This document shows positions 1-8,910 of a DNA stretch of 64,000 bases, one piece after another (positions within the stretch are counted from its first letter, which is position 1; the number at the start of each line of letters is the position of its first letter). The stretch comes from JASLQO01 sp002327525 (GTDB taxonomy: Bacteria > Pseudomonadota > Gammaproteobacteria > Pseudomonadales > Azotimanducaceae), in NCBI GenBank assembly GCA_030744435.1, contig JASLQO010000015.1:21584-85583 (forward strand), in the 5' to 3' direction. The notes beneath the pieces were generated by a model, which was not told the origin of the DNA, searched no databases, and worked only from the letters and a program-made list of their open reading frames with translations. A program made the translations under genes and the position numbers.

Positions 1-1598
1 AGTATCTGTATCAGCCCACGGGCGTCGGCGCCGGAACGCGCGGTGGCGTCGAAAGCGCTTTCCTGACGGGCCATTGCCATCAACCTGGCCACGGGTACGC
101 CGGTGTCGCTCGCTGTTTCTGCGAATGGATCACGGTACGGTGTGGGAAAGCGCACGCGAATGTGATCGTGCAGGTCGAAAGTATTGGCGGACATGATCGC
201 GAGGCGGGCTTCGTCTTTCGCCGCGAGGAGATAAGTCCACAACAGCCCTTGCTCTTCGGTGAGTGTCGGCGTCAGGCTGAACCACTCCCTGCGCGTGTTG
301 ACCTCGTCACCGGCTGCGATGAGTTCCTCGGTTCGGCGAACCGCCGCAATCCGGCGAAACGCGATCATGCTCTGGGAATCGATTTCTGCCTGCACTTCGT
401 TGAGGCGCGGCGGTAGTCGCAGGCGATGTGCGGCTAGAAATCCGTAGTAGGAGCGTTTGGTGGCGAGCCCCGCATAGACATCGCGGGTGACCGGGGTGAT
501 GCCGAAGCGGCTCTCCAGCGAGCGGGCATACCAGTAGCGCCATCGGCCTCTTTCACGCTCATCGACCGGCAGCGCTTCCACCCATCTGCCGATTTGTTCC
601 CAGTTCTCCCGCGCCACCGCGGCGTCGGCAATTGCGGATACTGTGGATGGCTCCCAACGTGGATCGGCGTCCTCGGGAAAACGGCCTTCCTCGGCGTTTG
701 CGATCAGCAAGTATTGTTTCAGATGACCCAATGTGGCCGGTGCAAACGCGTGAGTCGTTCGATAACGCTGAAAGGTCTCCGTGGCGGCCTGCGCATCCCG
801 TGCTGCGAGGCGTCGGATGCCGTGAGCGATCACGCTACGCGAGAGCTGGCTATCGATCGAGTAACGGCGGTAGCGTCTCACGAGGTGGGGGTTGGTATGG
901 ACGTCGTAGAGCGCCTTCCCCCAGATTTTGTATTCGTCTTTGAAAAAGCGTTGCAGGTATCGCGCCAACAGCCGCTGGTTGGCATCTAGAGCGAGGTTGA
1001 GCCGGCGCCACACCAGAGCCTGAGTCAGGCGTGGTGTTTGCAACCACACGGCGAATAGTGGATCGCATACTTTTGGCTGCGAGCGGCCGACCGTCCACAA
1101 CGGTGCGACCTGATCGAGCGCCGCTTCGCGTTTGCCGGTTCCATACATTGCCCTGAGATACAGGCATTGCAGATCGGCGCTGTCGCGGGGTTCCCAGAAT
1201 TCGAGAAAACGCTTCCAGCGCCGGTTCACGCCTTGTCGGTACATCCAACGCGAATACAGACGCTCACCGACCGGCACATCCGGCCATTGCGTTCGAAAAA
1301 CCCTGATCTCAGCACCCGTGACGCGATTCAGTCGTGAGCGGTAGTCGTGATAAGTCAGGTAGGGATACAGAGGATAGTTCTCGAGACTTTCCCGTGTTGC
1401 GCTGAAAGCGCTGCGATTGCCCCGTGCCAGCTCATCCAGTGCCTGCTGATAACGCGCGCGCTGGGTGAGACGTTCGCTGGAGACATGCAGCGCTTGTGTC
1501 TGATGTGGCCATAGATCGGCGTGTGCGCTGCCCGACGTTGACAGCGCGAGTGCCACGGCGATTGAGGAGGCGAATCTGGACATCGTGCGATTTGTCAT
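1..1598 (-). CDS. slt: Soluble lytic murein transglycosylase, Slt70 type (3' end cut by window edge)
   Basis: The minus strand is open without a stop from an ATG at 1598 to the left edge, about 532 codons. The product starts with a signal peptide (MTNRTMSRFASSIAVALALS, then TSGSAHA). A long alpha-helical superhelix region of Slt70 type follows, including ENYPLYPYLTYHDYRSRL. The last visible residues, MARQESAFDATARSGADARG, carry the catalytic Glu of the family (RQES) and the start of the GLxQ motif. The enzyme cleaves peptidoglycan glycan strands in the periplasm, leaving 1,6-anhydro-MurNAc ends. Only the end of the catalytic domain lies outside the window. A second in-frame ATG at 1583 is possible; neither has a clear ribosome binding site. 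Identity is secure from the motif and architecture. Confidence 0.9.
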   Translation of the reverse strand, partial: MTNRTMSRFASSIAVALALSTSGSAHADLWPHQTQALHVSSERLTQRARYQQALDELARGNRSAFSATRESLENYPLYPYLTYHDYRSRLNRVTGAEIRVFRTQWPDVPVGERLYSRWMYRQGVNRRWKRFLEFWEPRDSADLQCLYLRAMYGTGKREAALDQVAPLWTVGRSQPKVCDPLFAVWLQTPRLTQALVWRRLNLALDANQRLLARYLQRFFKDEYKIWGKALYDVHTNPHLVRRYRRYSIDSQLSRSVIAHGIRRLAARDAQAATETFQRYRTTHAFAPATLGHLKQYLLIANAEEGRFPEDADPRWEPSTVSAIADAAVARENWEQIGRWVEALPVDERERGRWRYWYARSLESRFGITPVTRDVYAGLATKRSYYGFLAAHRLRLPPRLNEVQAEIDSQSMIAFRRIAAVRRTEELIAAGDEVNTRREWFSLTPTLTEEQGLLWTYLLAAKDEARLAIMSANTFDLHDHIRVRFPTPYRDPFAETASDTGVPVARLMAMARQESAFDATARSGADARGLIQI

Positions 1599-1733
1599 TT
1601 GTACGAGGCGAGGCGGGCGGATGCCCGACGCACGCTCATGCCTTACCGAAAGGAGTTACTCCATTACCAACAGACGCAACAATGTCACAGGCTCGTGGGG
1701 TGTACTCAAGTTATCTGTCTACCGCATGGACCA

Positions 1734-2183
1734 CTAGCGATGCTTCTCCCGAGTACCAACGCGAACCGCAATCACATCGCAGGTTGCTCCGTGGAGTACT
1801 CCATTCGCGGTGGATCCCAGCAGCAGGGCGATTCCGTGTCGCCCGTGGCTCCCGATGACGATGGCATCTACCTCCCGACTTTCCGCAACCCGGTGGATTT
1901 CGCTCTCGGGCCGGCCGAAGATCAGGTACCGCCTTTCCGGCAGCACATCGAGGTTCTTACAGAATTCGGCGAGGTGCGATTTTGCCTGCTCGTGAATCTG
2001 GTCCTGTACGGATGACAGATCCATCGGGATGTCCCCGCCGTAGGCGAGGCTCAGGGGTTCGATTACGTGTACCACGTGCAGTTCGGCTTTGAAAGCTTCC
2101 GCTAATGCGGTGGCCCGCTCCGCGACAGCGTTGGATTCTTCGGTAAGATCCACTGCGAGCAGAATGCGTCGGTAAGCTGGCAT
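1734..2183 (-). CDS. Universal stress protein, UspA family
   Basis: A 149-residue single-domain UspA-type protein. It opens with YRRILLAVDLTEESNAVAERA and ends with the nucleotide-binding signature GSHGRHGIALLLGSTANGVL (G-x2-G-x9-G-S/T), so it probably binds ATP. It is a cytoplasmic stress-response protein of unknown specific role. The start at 2183 is chosen because a strong GGAGG lies 8 bases upstream; the longer frame to 2228 has no such site and adds non-homologous residues. It is transcribed away from the next gene, with about 100 bp between them. The family call is firm, the physiological role is not. Confidence 0.9.
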   Translation of the reverse strand: MPAYRRILLAVDLTEESNAVAERATALAEAFKAELHVVHVIEPLSLAYGGDIPMDLSSVQDQIHEQAKSHLAEFCKNLDVLPERRYLIFGRPESEIHRVAESREVDAIVIGSHGRHGIALLLGSTANGVLHGATCDVIAVRVGTREKHR

Positions 2184-2282
2184 CTTGTTGCCTCCCAACC
2201 CGAATTGCGGCGACCATACGTCAAACATCCCGACGGCTCAAGAGCACCTGTGCAAAACGGATGAAATGTCTCGGAGGGACAC

Positions 2283-2837
2283 ATGGTCTGGGTGATTATC
2301 ATTGTAGTGCTGCTGGCTGCGTTCGGTCCGATTTTGTATCTCGTGCCATCCCGACGAGACCGGCGTCTTGCGCGTGTGAGGCAACAGGCGCGGCTCAGCG
2401 GTTTCGTCGTCGAGCTGCACCCGGTCCGGCAGACCAATCCCGAGCTGGCTGACCGCGTGAGTGCCGGCGGCGCGGTGAAAACGCCCATGCACCAGAGCGT
2501 GGGCTATACCCTGATGCTGCCTTCGAGGCTGGATTTTCTGTCCTCGTGGCGCGTGTTGCGGGATGATGAGGCGACGGTTCCGGTACCGGGATGGCAACTC
2601 GACGAGGGCGGTGTGAAATCACTCGTTGGGTTGCCCGATCTGCTCGCCGAACTGCCCGGGGATGTGGTGGGAGTGGAACTGAAAACACAGACACTCACCG
2701 CATTCTGGCTGGAGAGTCCACCCGCCGCGGAGGCCGAGGTGCAAGCCTTGAAAACGGAGATGGAGCGCATCATGAAACGCTTAATATCGGCAGATGAGCT
2801 CCAGCGCGCGGCGGCCGATGATGATGAGATTCCTTGA
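2283..2837 (+). CDS. Membrane-anchored protein of unknown function upstream of topA
   Basis: 184 residues. An N-terminal hydrophobic segment (about residues 2-20, VWVIIIVVLLAAFGPILYLV) is followed by a basic stretch (PSRRDRRLARVRQQ) and a soluble domain. The arrangement suggests a single-pass inner-membrane protein with a cytoplasmic domain. The C-terminus has a charged helix (EAEVQALKTEMERIMKRL) and an acidic tail. The start is supported by GGAGGG six bases upstream of the ATG. It reads in the same direction as topA, 98 bp upstream of it. I do not recognise a named family and assign no function. Confidence 0.75.
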   Translation: MVWVIIIVVLLAAFGPILYLVPSRRDRRLARVRQQARLSGFVVELHPVRQTNPELADRVSAGGAVKTPMHQSVGYTLMLPSRLDFLSSWRVLRDDEATVPVPGWQLDEGGVKSLVGLPDLLAELPGDVVGVELKTQTLTAFWLESPPAAEAEVQALKTEMERIMKRLISADELQRAAADDDEIP

Positions 2838-2929
2838 CACGGCTTTTCGCGAGGCCGTATAAACGGCGCCACTCGGGACTGACGCAGCAGATCGCGGTAC
2901 CCGACACTCATAAGGATGTTACGAGGAAT

Positions 2930-2935
2930 ATGTAG
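2930..2935 (+). promoter_or_regulatory. ATG-TAG start-stop element abutting the topA TTG start
   Basis: The six bases immediately before the topA TTG read ATGTAG, in the topA frame, with GAGG 4 bases upstream of the ATG. A ribosome starting at the ATG would terminate after one codon and sit on the TTG. This could lower or condition topA initiation. It may equally be a chance consequence of losing an upstream ATG start. No functional evidence exists beyond the sequence. Confidence 0.35.
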
Positions 2936-5617
2936 TTGGCAAGATCGCTGGTCATTGTCGAATCGCCCGCCAAGGCGCGAACCATCAATCGATATCTCGG
3001 TGACGACTACATCGTGAAGTCCAGTGTCGGACACATCCGCGATCTTCCCACGGGCGGAAAGAAGGTCGATCCGAAGGAACGCGCACGTGAGGCGGCCAAG
3101 ACGCGCAAGCTACCACCGACCAAGAAGGCCGCGTACAAGAAGAAACGCGCCCGCGAGCAACTCATTCGACGCATGGGCGTGAATCCGGACGGAGGCTGGG
3201 AAGCCACTTATGAGGTGTTGCCGGGCAAGGAGAAGATCGTCAGCGAACTGTCCAGGCTCGCGGAGAACGCAGAAACCATCTTTCTCGCCACCGACCTCGA
3301 TCGTGAGGGCGAGGCCATCGCCTGGCATCTGAGGGAGACCATAGGCGGCGATCCACGACGCTACCGGCGTGTCGTGTTCAACGAGATCACGCACCGGGCT
3401 ATCCAGGAAGCATTCTCTGACCCGACCGAGTTGGACATCAACCGGGTCAATGCACAACAGGCGAGACGTTTTCTCGATCGGGTGGTTGGATTCGAGCTCT
3501 CGCCTTTGTTGTGGTCGAAGGTGGCGAGGGGCTTGTCCGCAGGCCGCGTACAGTCAGTCGCGGTACGTCTGATTGTCGAACGTGAGCGAGAGATCCGTGC
3601 TTTCGTTCCGGAAGAATACTGGGAGGCATTCGCGGACCTCGCACGAGGGGGCGAGGAAGACAGTATTCGTTTTCAGCTCGCCAGGGATGGCGGCGAGAAC
3701 TTTCGTCCGAACAGCGAGGCGGCCACCAACGACGCGCTAGAGCGCCTTCGACAGCGAGCTTTTGTGGTCAAAACGCGCGATAACCGACCCACGCGCACAA
3801 AACCCAATGCACCCTTCATCACCTCCACGCTGCAGCAGTCCGCCAGTACGCGGCTCGGTTTCAGTGTCAAGAAAACGATGAACATGGCACAGCGTCTGTA
3901 CGAGACCGGGTATATCACCTACATGCGTACCGATTCCACCAATCTCAGCGATGATGCGGTGGCTTCCTGCCGTAAGCACATTGGCCAGAAGATCGGTGCG
4001 AAGTATCTGCCGGGACAGCCGCGTATCTATACGAGCAAGGAGGATGCGCAGGAGGCGCACGAAGCCATTCGGCCATCCAACGTCGCCACGCTCCCTGATC
4101 ATATCGCGGGTGTTGACGATGACGCGGTGCGGTTGTACGACCTCATCTGGCGTCAGTTCGTCGCCTGTCAGATGCCGGATGCGGAGTATCTGAGCACGAC
4201 CATTGTAGTTGAGGCGGGCGAATTCGAGCTGCGCATCCGCGGTCGCATCATGCAGTTCGACGGTCATACGAGAGTGTTACCGCCTGCCTCGCGCAAGGAG
4301 GAAGACACACCATTGCCCGATCTGGTGGTGGGGGAGGCGCTCGGGTTGCGGGACGTGGAGGGTGTGCAGCATTTCACCAAACCGTCGCCACGCTTTGGTG
4401 AAGCGAGTCTGGTACGTGAACTCGAGAAGAAGGGCATCGGCCGTCCTTCCACGTACGCTGCGATCATCTCCACGATTCAGGATCGCGGCTATGTCACGCT
4501 TCAGAGCCGCCGCTTTCATGCCGAAAAGATCGGGGAACTGGTCACCGACCGGTTGGTGGAGAACTTCGATAATCTGATGGATTACGGGTTCACGGCGTCC
4601 ATGGAGGAGGAACTCGACGAGATCGCCGAGGGCGATGCCGAGTGGCGGGGCGTGCTGGATGAGTTCTATACGGGATTTACCTCCAAACTAGAAGCCGCGC
4701 AAGCGGCAGATGGCGGCATGCGGGCAAACCAACCCACCGACACCGACGTCGAATGCCCGACCTGTGGGCGCCACATGCAGATCCGCACGGGAGGTACGGG
4801 TGTGTTCCTTGGCTGCTCGGGGTACGCACTGCCGCCGAAGGAACGTTGCACGACCACGTTGAATCTGGTGCCCGGCGAGGAGGTGGTAGACGCTGAGAAG
4901 GACGACGAAGGTGAGTCGCGTCTGCTGCGCAGCAGACACAAGTGTCTGAAATGTGCCATGCCGATGACCAGTTTCCTGGTCGACGAACAGCGGAAGCTGC
5001 ACGTTTGCGGTAACAACCCTGACTGTGACGGCTTTGAACTCGAGGCGGGACAGTATCGGATCAAGGGCTACGACGGTCCGGAACTGGAGTGTGACAAGTG
5101 CGGCGAAGTCATGCAGCTCAAATCCGGTCGCTTCGGTAAGTACTTCGGTTGCACGCAATGCAAGAACACGCGCAAGTTGCTGCGCAGTGGTGAACCGGCA
5201 CCACCGAAAGCGGACCCGATTCCGATGCCGGAATTACGCTGTGAAAAAGTGGACGATCACTATCTGCTGCGTGATGGGGCGGCAGGAATCTTTCTGGCCG
5301 CCAGCCAGTTTCCCAAGAACCGTGAGACCCGCGCACCGCGAGTAGCGGAGTTGCTGCCCTACGCTAACGAGTTGGATCCCAAGTTCAAATACCTGCTCGA
5401 CGCTCCTGTGGCAGATCCTGAGGGGCGCCCCTCGGTGATTCGCTACAGTCGAAAAACGAAAGAGCAGTACGTTCAATCGGAAGAGGGCGGCAAGGCGAGC
5501 GGCTGGAAGGCGTTTTACCGGGATGGCAAATGGGTCGTGACTGCGGCCCGGAAAAAGAAGACATCCGCCAGGAAGAAATCTGCTAGCAGGCGCAAGACTA
5601 AGGCTAGGTCCGACTGA
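2936..5617 (+). CDS. topA: DNA topoisomerase I, TTG start
   Basis: 893-residue type IA topoisomerase, which relaxes negatively supercoiled DNA by cutting one strand. The Toprim domain holds TDLDREGEAIAWH with metal-binding acidic residues near 120, 122 and 124. The catalytic tyrosine is about Tyr329 in GYITYMRTDST. Three zinc-ribbon modules follow (CPTCGRHM..., CLKCAMPM...CGNNPDC, CDKCGEVM...CTQC) and then a Lys/Arg-rich tail (about the last 25 residues). The TTG at 2936 is chosen because it yields MARSLVIVESPAKA, matching the conserved topA N-terminus, with GAGG upstream. Directly before it in the same frame stands ATG-TAG, a start followed at once by a stop. Confidence 0.97.
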   Translation: MARSLVIVESPAKARTINRYLGDDYIVKSSVGHIRDLPTGGKKVDPKERAREAAKTRKLPPTKKAAYKKKRAREQLIRRMGVNPDGGWEATYEVLPGKEKIVSELSRLAENAETIFLATDLDREGEAIAWHLRETIGGDPRRYRRVVFNEITHRAIQEAFSDPTELDINRVNAQQARRFLDRVVGFELSPLLWSKVARGLSAGRVQSVAVRLIVEREREIRAFVPEEYWEAFADLARGGEEDSIRFQLARDGGENFRPNSEAATNDALERLRQRAFVVKTRDNRPTRTKPNAPFITSTLQQSASTRLGFSVKKTMNMAQRLYETGYITYMRTDSTNLSDDAVASCRKHIGQKIGAKYLPGQPRIYTSKEDAQEAHEAIRPSNVATLPDHIAGVDDDAVRLYDLIWRQFVACQMPDAEYLSTTIVVEAGEFELRIRGRIMQFDGHTRVLPPASRKEEDTPLPDLVVGEALGLRDVEGVQHFTKPSPRFGEASLVRELEKKGIGRPSTYAAIISTIQDRGYVTLQSRRFHAEKIGELVTDRLVENFDNLMDYGFTASMEEELDEIAEGDAEWRGVLDEFYTGFTSKLEAAQAADGGMRANQPTDTDVECPTCGRHMQIRTGGTGVFLGCSGYALPPKERCTTTLNLVPGEEVVDAEKDDEGESRLLRSRHKCLKCAMPMTSFLVDEQRKLHVCGNNPDCDGFELEAGQYRIKGYDGPELECDKCGEVMQLKSGRFGKYFGCTQCKNTRKLLRSGEPAPPKADPIPMPELRCEKVDDHYLLRDGAAGIFLAASQFPKNRETRAPRVAELLPYANELDPKFKYLLDAPVADPEGRPSVIRYSRKTKEQYVQSEEGGKASGWKAFYRDGKWVVTAARKKKTSARKKSASRRKTKARSD

Positions 5618-5665
5618 AGCACTGCGTTTCCCGGCCGGGCGGCCTGTCAGCACGCCTTGCGAGAG

Positions 5666-5687
5666 TTCCGGCCGTCGCAGGCCGGGA
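5666..5687. terminator. Hairpin between convergent topA and lexA
   Basis: CCGGCC, six-base loop, GGCCGG, extendable by two further pairs at the base. It sits between the 3' ends of topA and lexA and could help end transcription from both sides. There is no T tract, so it is not a textbook intrinsic terminator. Confidence 0.35.
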
Positions 5688-5712
5688 TGCATGAGTTGCT
5701 GAGCTGCCGGCC

Positions 5713-6345
5713 TCAGTGGCGGCGGATCACGCCCACACTCAGTCCTTCGATTTGAAATGGCTGTTCCGAAAGATCTACCTCGATGGGTTCGTAGGCGTCA
5801 TTCTCGGGGAGTAATGTCACGCGCGCGCGCGCGTTGCGCTGAAAACGTTTGACGGTTACTTCATCCTCGATGCGTGCCACGACGATCTGACCGTTGCTGG
5901 CATCCAGGGTTTTGTGTACGGCGATCAGGTCGCCGTCCAGAATACCAGCGTCCATCATGCTGTCGCCGTGCACCCGAAGGAGATAGTCCGCGCGGGGGTG
6001 AAAGAAACTGGCGGGCATGTCCAGCCGTTCCTCAATGTGTTCTTCCGCCAGAATAGGGCTACCCGCGGCAACCCGTCCGACGATTGGTAATCCAGAGTCT
6101 TCAGGCAGGCGGATGCCGCGCGAGGTCCCAGGAATCATCTCGATGGCGCCTTTGCGAGCCAGCGCTTTGAGGTGCTCTTCCGCAGCATTGGGTGACTTGA
6201 AGCCGAGCTGCTGTGCGATGTCGGCGCGTGTGGGCGGATAGCCGGTATCGGAGATATGTTGCCTAATGATGTCGAGTACCTGTGCCTGACGCGTGGTCAG
6301 ATTGGGCAGGGCACGGGCGTTCTTGTTGCGTTGGGTACGTGGCAT
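5713..6345 (-). CDS. lexA: LexA repressor
   Basis: 210-residue SOS repressor. The N-terminal winged-helix region (LTTRQAQVLDIIRQHISDTG ... PPTRADIAQQLGFKSPNAAE) binds SOS boxes. The C-terminal S24 peptidase domain has the self-cleavage bond Ala94-Gly95 (RVAAGSPI), catalytic Ser129 (HGDSMMDAGILDGD) and Lys166 (VTVKRF). All three are shifted by exactly ten residues from the E. coli positions I recall. The start at 6345 (MPRTQRNKNARALPNLTTRQ) is chosen because the longer frame to 6423 runs through the operators. Two LexA boxes in its own promoter point to autoregulation. Confidence 0.97.
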   Translation of the reverse strand: MPRTQRNKNARALPNLTTRQAQVLDIIRQHISDTGYPPTRADIAQQLGFKSPNAAEEHLKALARKGAIEMIPGTSRGIRLPEDSGLPIVGRVAAGSPILAEEHIEERLDMPASFFHPRADYLLRVHGDSMMDAGILDGDLIAVHKTLDASNGQIVVARIEDEVTVKRFQRNARARVTLLPENDAYEPIEVDLSEQPFQIEGLSVGVIRRH

Positions 6346-6355
6346 GTGACACAAC

Positions 6356-6371
6356 CTGTGTGAATATACAG
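6356..6371. promoter_or_regulatory. LexA (SOS) box 1
   Basis: CTGTGTGAATATACAG, the CTG-N10-CAG SOS operator with an A/T-rich right half. It lies 10 bp upstream of the lexA start codon and 20 bp (start to start) from a second box. The tandem layout resembles the double operator of the E. coli lexA promoter. Confidence 0.85.
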
Positions 6372-6375
6372 TGCG

Positions 6376-6391
6376 CTGGCAGTATATACAG
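6376..6391. promoter_or_regulatory. LexA (SOS) box 2 overlapping the lexA -10
   Basis: CTGGCAGTATATACAG, CTG-N10-CAG, close to the CTGTATATATATACAG consensus. It covers a minus-strand TATACT (6386-6381) that fits a -10 box, with TTGTGC 18 bp further upstream (6410-6405) as a weak -35. Bound LexA would block RNA polymerase at lexA. It is also about 65 bp from the divergent start at 6455, so that gene could be affected. Confidence 0.85.
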
Positions 6392-6454
6392 TATCTAATG
6401 CAAAGCACAACCGGTGATTGCACCGACAGGCAGGCTTCCTTAGACTGCGGCCCG

Positions 6455-7303
6455 ATGCTGGCACGATTTAACGTGGTGTCTCAAGTAGTGGGTGCTTACG
6501 GTTTGTTAAACAAGGACTTTTCATTCCGGCTCTTCCTCGGTGTTCTGTTCAGCGTGCTGTGGCTGGGGCAAGCCTGGGCAACACCTGAGTCGGAGGGACT
6601 GGCCATTTTCGAGGAGGCCGACCGGCGAGAAACCGGTTTTCAGGACTTGCAGGTGAATCTGACCATGATCCTGCGCACCAGCCGCGGTAACGAAAGCAGA
6701 AGGGCTTTGCGCATCAAGCAGCTCGAAATGCCCACCGACGGTGACAAGATGCTGGTCGTATTCGATACGCCCAAGCAGATACGGGGCACAGCGTTGCTGA
6801 GTTTCAGCCACAAGGTCGACCAGGACGATCAGTGGCTGTATCTGCCCGCGATGAAACGTGTCAAGAAAGTCACCTCGAGAAATAAGTCCGGCCCCTTCCT
6901 GTCGAGCGAGTTCGCTTTCGAGGATCTCACTTCCCCGGAGATTCAGAAGTACGCATACCGCTACCTGCGTAAGGAAATGCTAAACGGCGTGCCCTGTTTT
7001 GTGGTCGAGCGTATTCCGAAAGATGAGTTTTCAGGTTACTCGCGGCAGGTGGTCTGGCTCGACGAGAACGAGTACCGCACGTTGAAGATCGACTATTTCG
7101 ATCGCAAGAGCAGCCTGCTCAAGACACTCACCTTCGATGCCTACGAACGGTATCTGGATCGGTTCTGGCGTCCGTCACGGATGATGATGGAAAACCACCA
7201 GACCCGGAAATCCACCGAACTTGTGTGGAGCAATTTCCGTTTTCGTACCGGTCTGGACGATGCGCGCGATTTCACCACCAACAGCCTGCGGCGCGTACGG
7301 TGA
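6455..7303 (+). CDS. LolA-like outer-membrane lipoprotein-sorting family protein
   Basis: 282 residues with a hydrophobic export segment (FLGVLFSVLWLGQAWA, then TPESEG). The mature part looks like the LolA-like fold often encoded beside MMPL/RND exporters: SRRALRIKQLEMPTDGDKML, then DDQWLYLPAMKRVKKVTSRN and an FAFEDLTSPE segment. Such proteins are periplasmic and presumably handle a hydrophobic ligand. No RND exporter is next to it; the partner is the beta-barrel gene, which begins inside its stop codon (TGATG). The ATG at 6455 leaves an unusually long stretch before the hydrophobic core, so the true start may be a downstream non-ATG codon. Confidence 0.75.
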   Translation: MLARFNVVSQVVGAYGLLNKDFSFRLFLGVLFSVLWLGQAWATPESEGLAIFEEADRRETGFQDLQVNLTMILRTSRGNESRRALRIKQLEMPTDGDKMLVVFDTPKQIRGTALLSFSHKVDQDDQWLYLPAMKRVKKVTSRNKSGPFLSSEFAFEDLTSPEIQKYAYRYLRKEMLNGVPCFVVERIPKDEFSGYSRQVVWLDENEYRTLKIDYFDRKSSLLKTLTFDAYERYLDRFWRPSRMMMENHQTRKSTELVWSNFRFRTGLDDARDFTTNSLRRVR

Positions 7304-8865
7304 TGAGCTGGAGATTGCTCATCGCGTGCTGGCTCGCGTGCGCCCCTGTGCTGCACGCGGCCACACTGGCGGATCAGTTGGTATTCGGCAGTTTTCAGAA
7401 GGAACAGAAAGCACGCGACTGGGCGCAGCGCGTACAACGCAAGGTGGGCGCTGAGGTACGGGTGGCGGAGCTCAGCGATGGAGAGACGACCTGGTATCGC
7501 GTGGTCAGTGATCCGGATCCGCAAATCGCCAGACAGGCCGCCTCGCAAGGGCTGACGTTCTGGAGAAATCCGGTGTCCGTGGACGATTCGGCCGAGCCCG
7601 GGAGACGGGTGGCGGAACGGTCCGTGCAACCCACCTCGACGACGATAGAGCTGCTAGGCCAGCGTGCGCCCGCGCGGCAACCGCAGGCAGAGGCTCTGAG
7701 CCCACAGAGCGTGTCGCAGCTCGATTTCGACCTCGGATTCCAGGGCCGGTCGTTTCCGCATTCGGGCTATATTGGCCAGGAGCGCTTCCATCCCTCCTTC
7801 AGTGTGCAGTTGGAATACTACCGGGCCTGGGAGGACGATCGTCGCAGCTTCACGTTCACCCCTTTCTTTCGCTATGACATCGAGGACAGTGAGCGTACCC
7901 ATGGCGACATTCGCGAGCTGTTTTATACCCATGTAGGGGACGATTGGGACCTTCATGTCGGAGTGCGGCGCCTGTTCTGGGGAGTGAGCGAATTCCAGCA
8001 CCTGGTGGACATCGTCAACCAGACCGATCTCGTCGAAAACGTCGATGGCGAGGACAAATTGGGACAGCCAATGGTGCAGCTCTCACTGGTGCGCGACTGG
8101 GGTATCGTCGATCTATTCGCGCTCACCGGTTTTCGGGAGCGTACTTTCGCCGGTGACCAGGGCCGGCTGAACGTACTGCCCATCGACACGGATGATGCCA
8201 CCTATGAGTCTTCCGCGGAGGAACTGCGCACCGATGCTGCCGTGCGCTGGTCGCATTTCTGGGGACCGCTGGAATTCGGCGTCTATCATTTCTCCGGTAC
8301 CAGCCGGGATCCGCTGCTGATCCCGACGCCTGATGGTTCCGGCGGTCTGCTGTACCGGCCACACTATCCGGTGATCGACCAGACCGGGTTCGATGCACAG
8401 GCCATTGCGGGAGATTGGGCCTGGAAGCTGGAGGCGATTTCGCGCTCGGGTTATGACGACCGCTACGTTGCCGCCGTGGCGGGGTTCGAACGAACGCTGG
8501 TCGGCGTATTCGGCACACGTTCGGATCTCGGCCTGGTCGTGGAGTATATGTTCGATGATCGCGGGGATAGGGCCTTCAACACGCTCTTCGAGAACGACGT
8601 TGCCCTTGGTGCGCGCTGGCGTGCCAACGACCTCGCCGATACGGAAGCGCTACTGGGATTGATCTGGGATACCGATTCGGAAGAGTATGTGTTTTCGCTG
8701 GAGGCCAGCCGACGACTCGGTGACAACTGGGGTCTGTATCTTGAGGGTCGCGTGTTTGGCGGTGGTGACGACATCGCCTTGCCGTACCTGCTGGACCCCG
8801 ACAACAAGAGCGCGGCACTGCAGCGTGATGACTACATACAGCTGGAGCTCAAGCGTTTTTTTTGA
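7303..8865 (+). CDS. Outer-membrane beta-barrel protein with N-terminal SPOR-like domain
   Basis: 520 residues. Signal peptide MSWRLLIACWLACAPVLHA, then a SPOR-like repeat at about residues 24-75 (LVFGSFQKEQKARDWAQRVQ, VGAEVRVAELSDGETTWYRV). A proline-rich linker follows, and then about 370 residues of alternating aromatic strands ending in DYIQLELKRFF with a terminal Phe, as in outer-membrane barrels. SPOR domains bind denuded glycan strands, so this may link the outer membrane to peptidoglycan. The start overlaps the preceding stop by one base, which implies translational coupling with the LolA-like gene. Confidence 0.7.
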   Translation: MSWRLLIACWLACAPVLHAATLADQLVFGSFQKEQKARDWAQRVQRKVGAEVRVAELSDGETTWYRVVSDPDPQIARQAASQGLTFWRNPVSVDDSAEPGRRVAERSVQPTSTTIELLGQRAPARQPQAEALSPQSVSQLDFDLGFQGRSFPHSGYIGQERFHPSFSVQLEYYRAWEDDRRSFTFTPFFRYDIEDSERTHGDIRELFYTHVGDDWDLHVGVRRLFWGVSEFQHLVDIVNQTDLVENVDGEDKLGQPMVQLSLVRDWGIVDLFALTGFRERTFAGDQGRLNVLPIDTDDATYESSAEELRTDAAVRWSHFWGPLEFGVYHFSGTSRDPLLIPTPDGSGGLLYRPHYPVIDQTGFDAQAIAGDWAWKLEAISRSGYDDRYVAAVAGFERTLVGVFGTRSDLGLVVEYMFDDRGDRAFNTLFENDVALGARWRANDLADTEALLGLIWDTDSEEYVFSLEASRRLGDNWGLYLEGRVFGGGDDIALPYLLDPDNKSAALQRDDYIQLELKRFF

Positions 8866-8910
8866 CGACGCGCTGAAAACGAGAATTAGTTAGAGGTTCC
8901 TCACAAAGAT

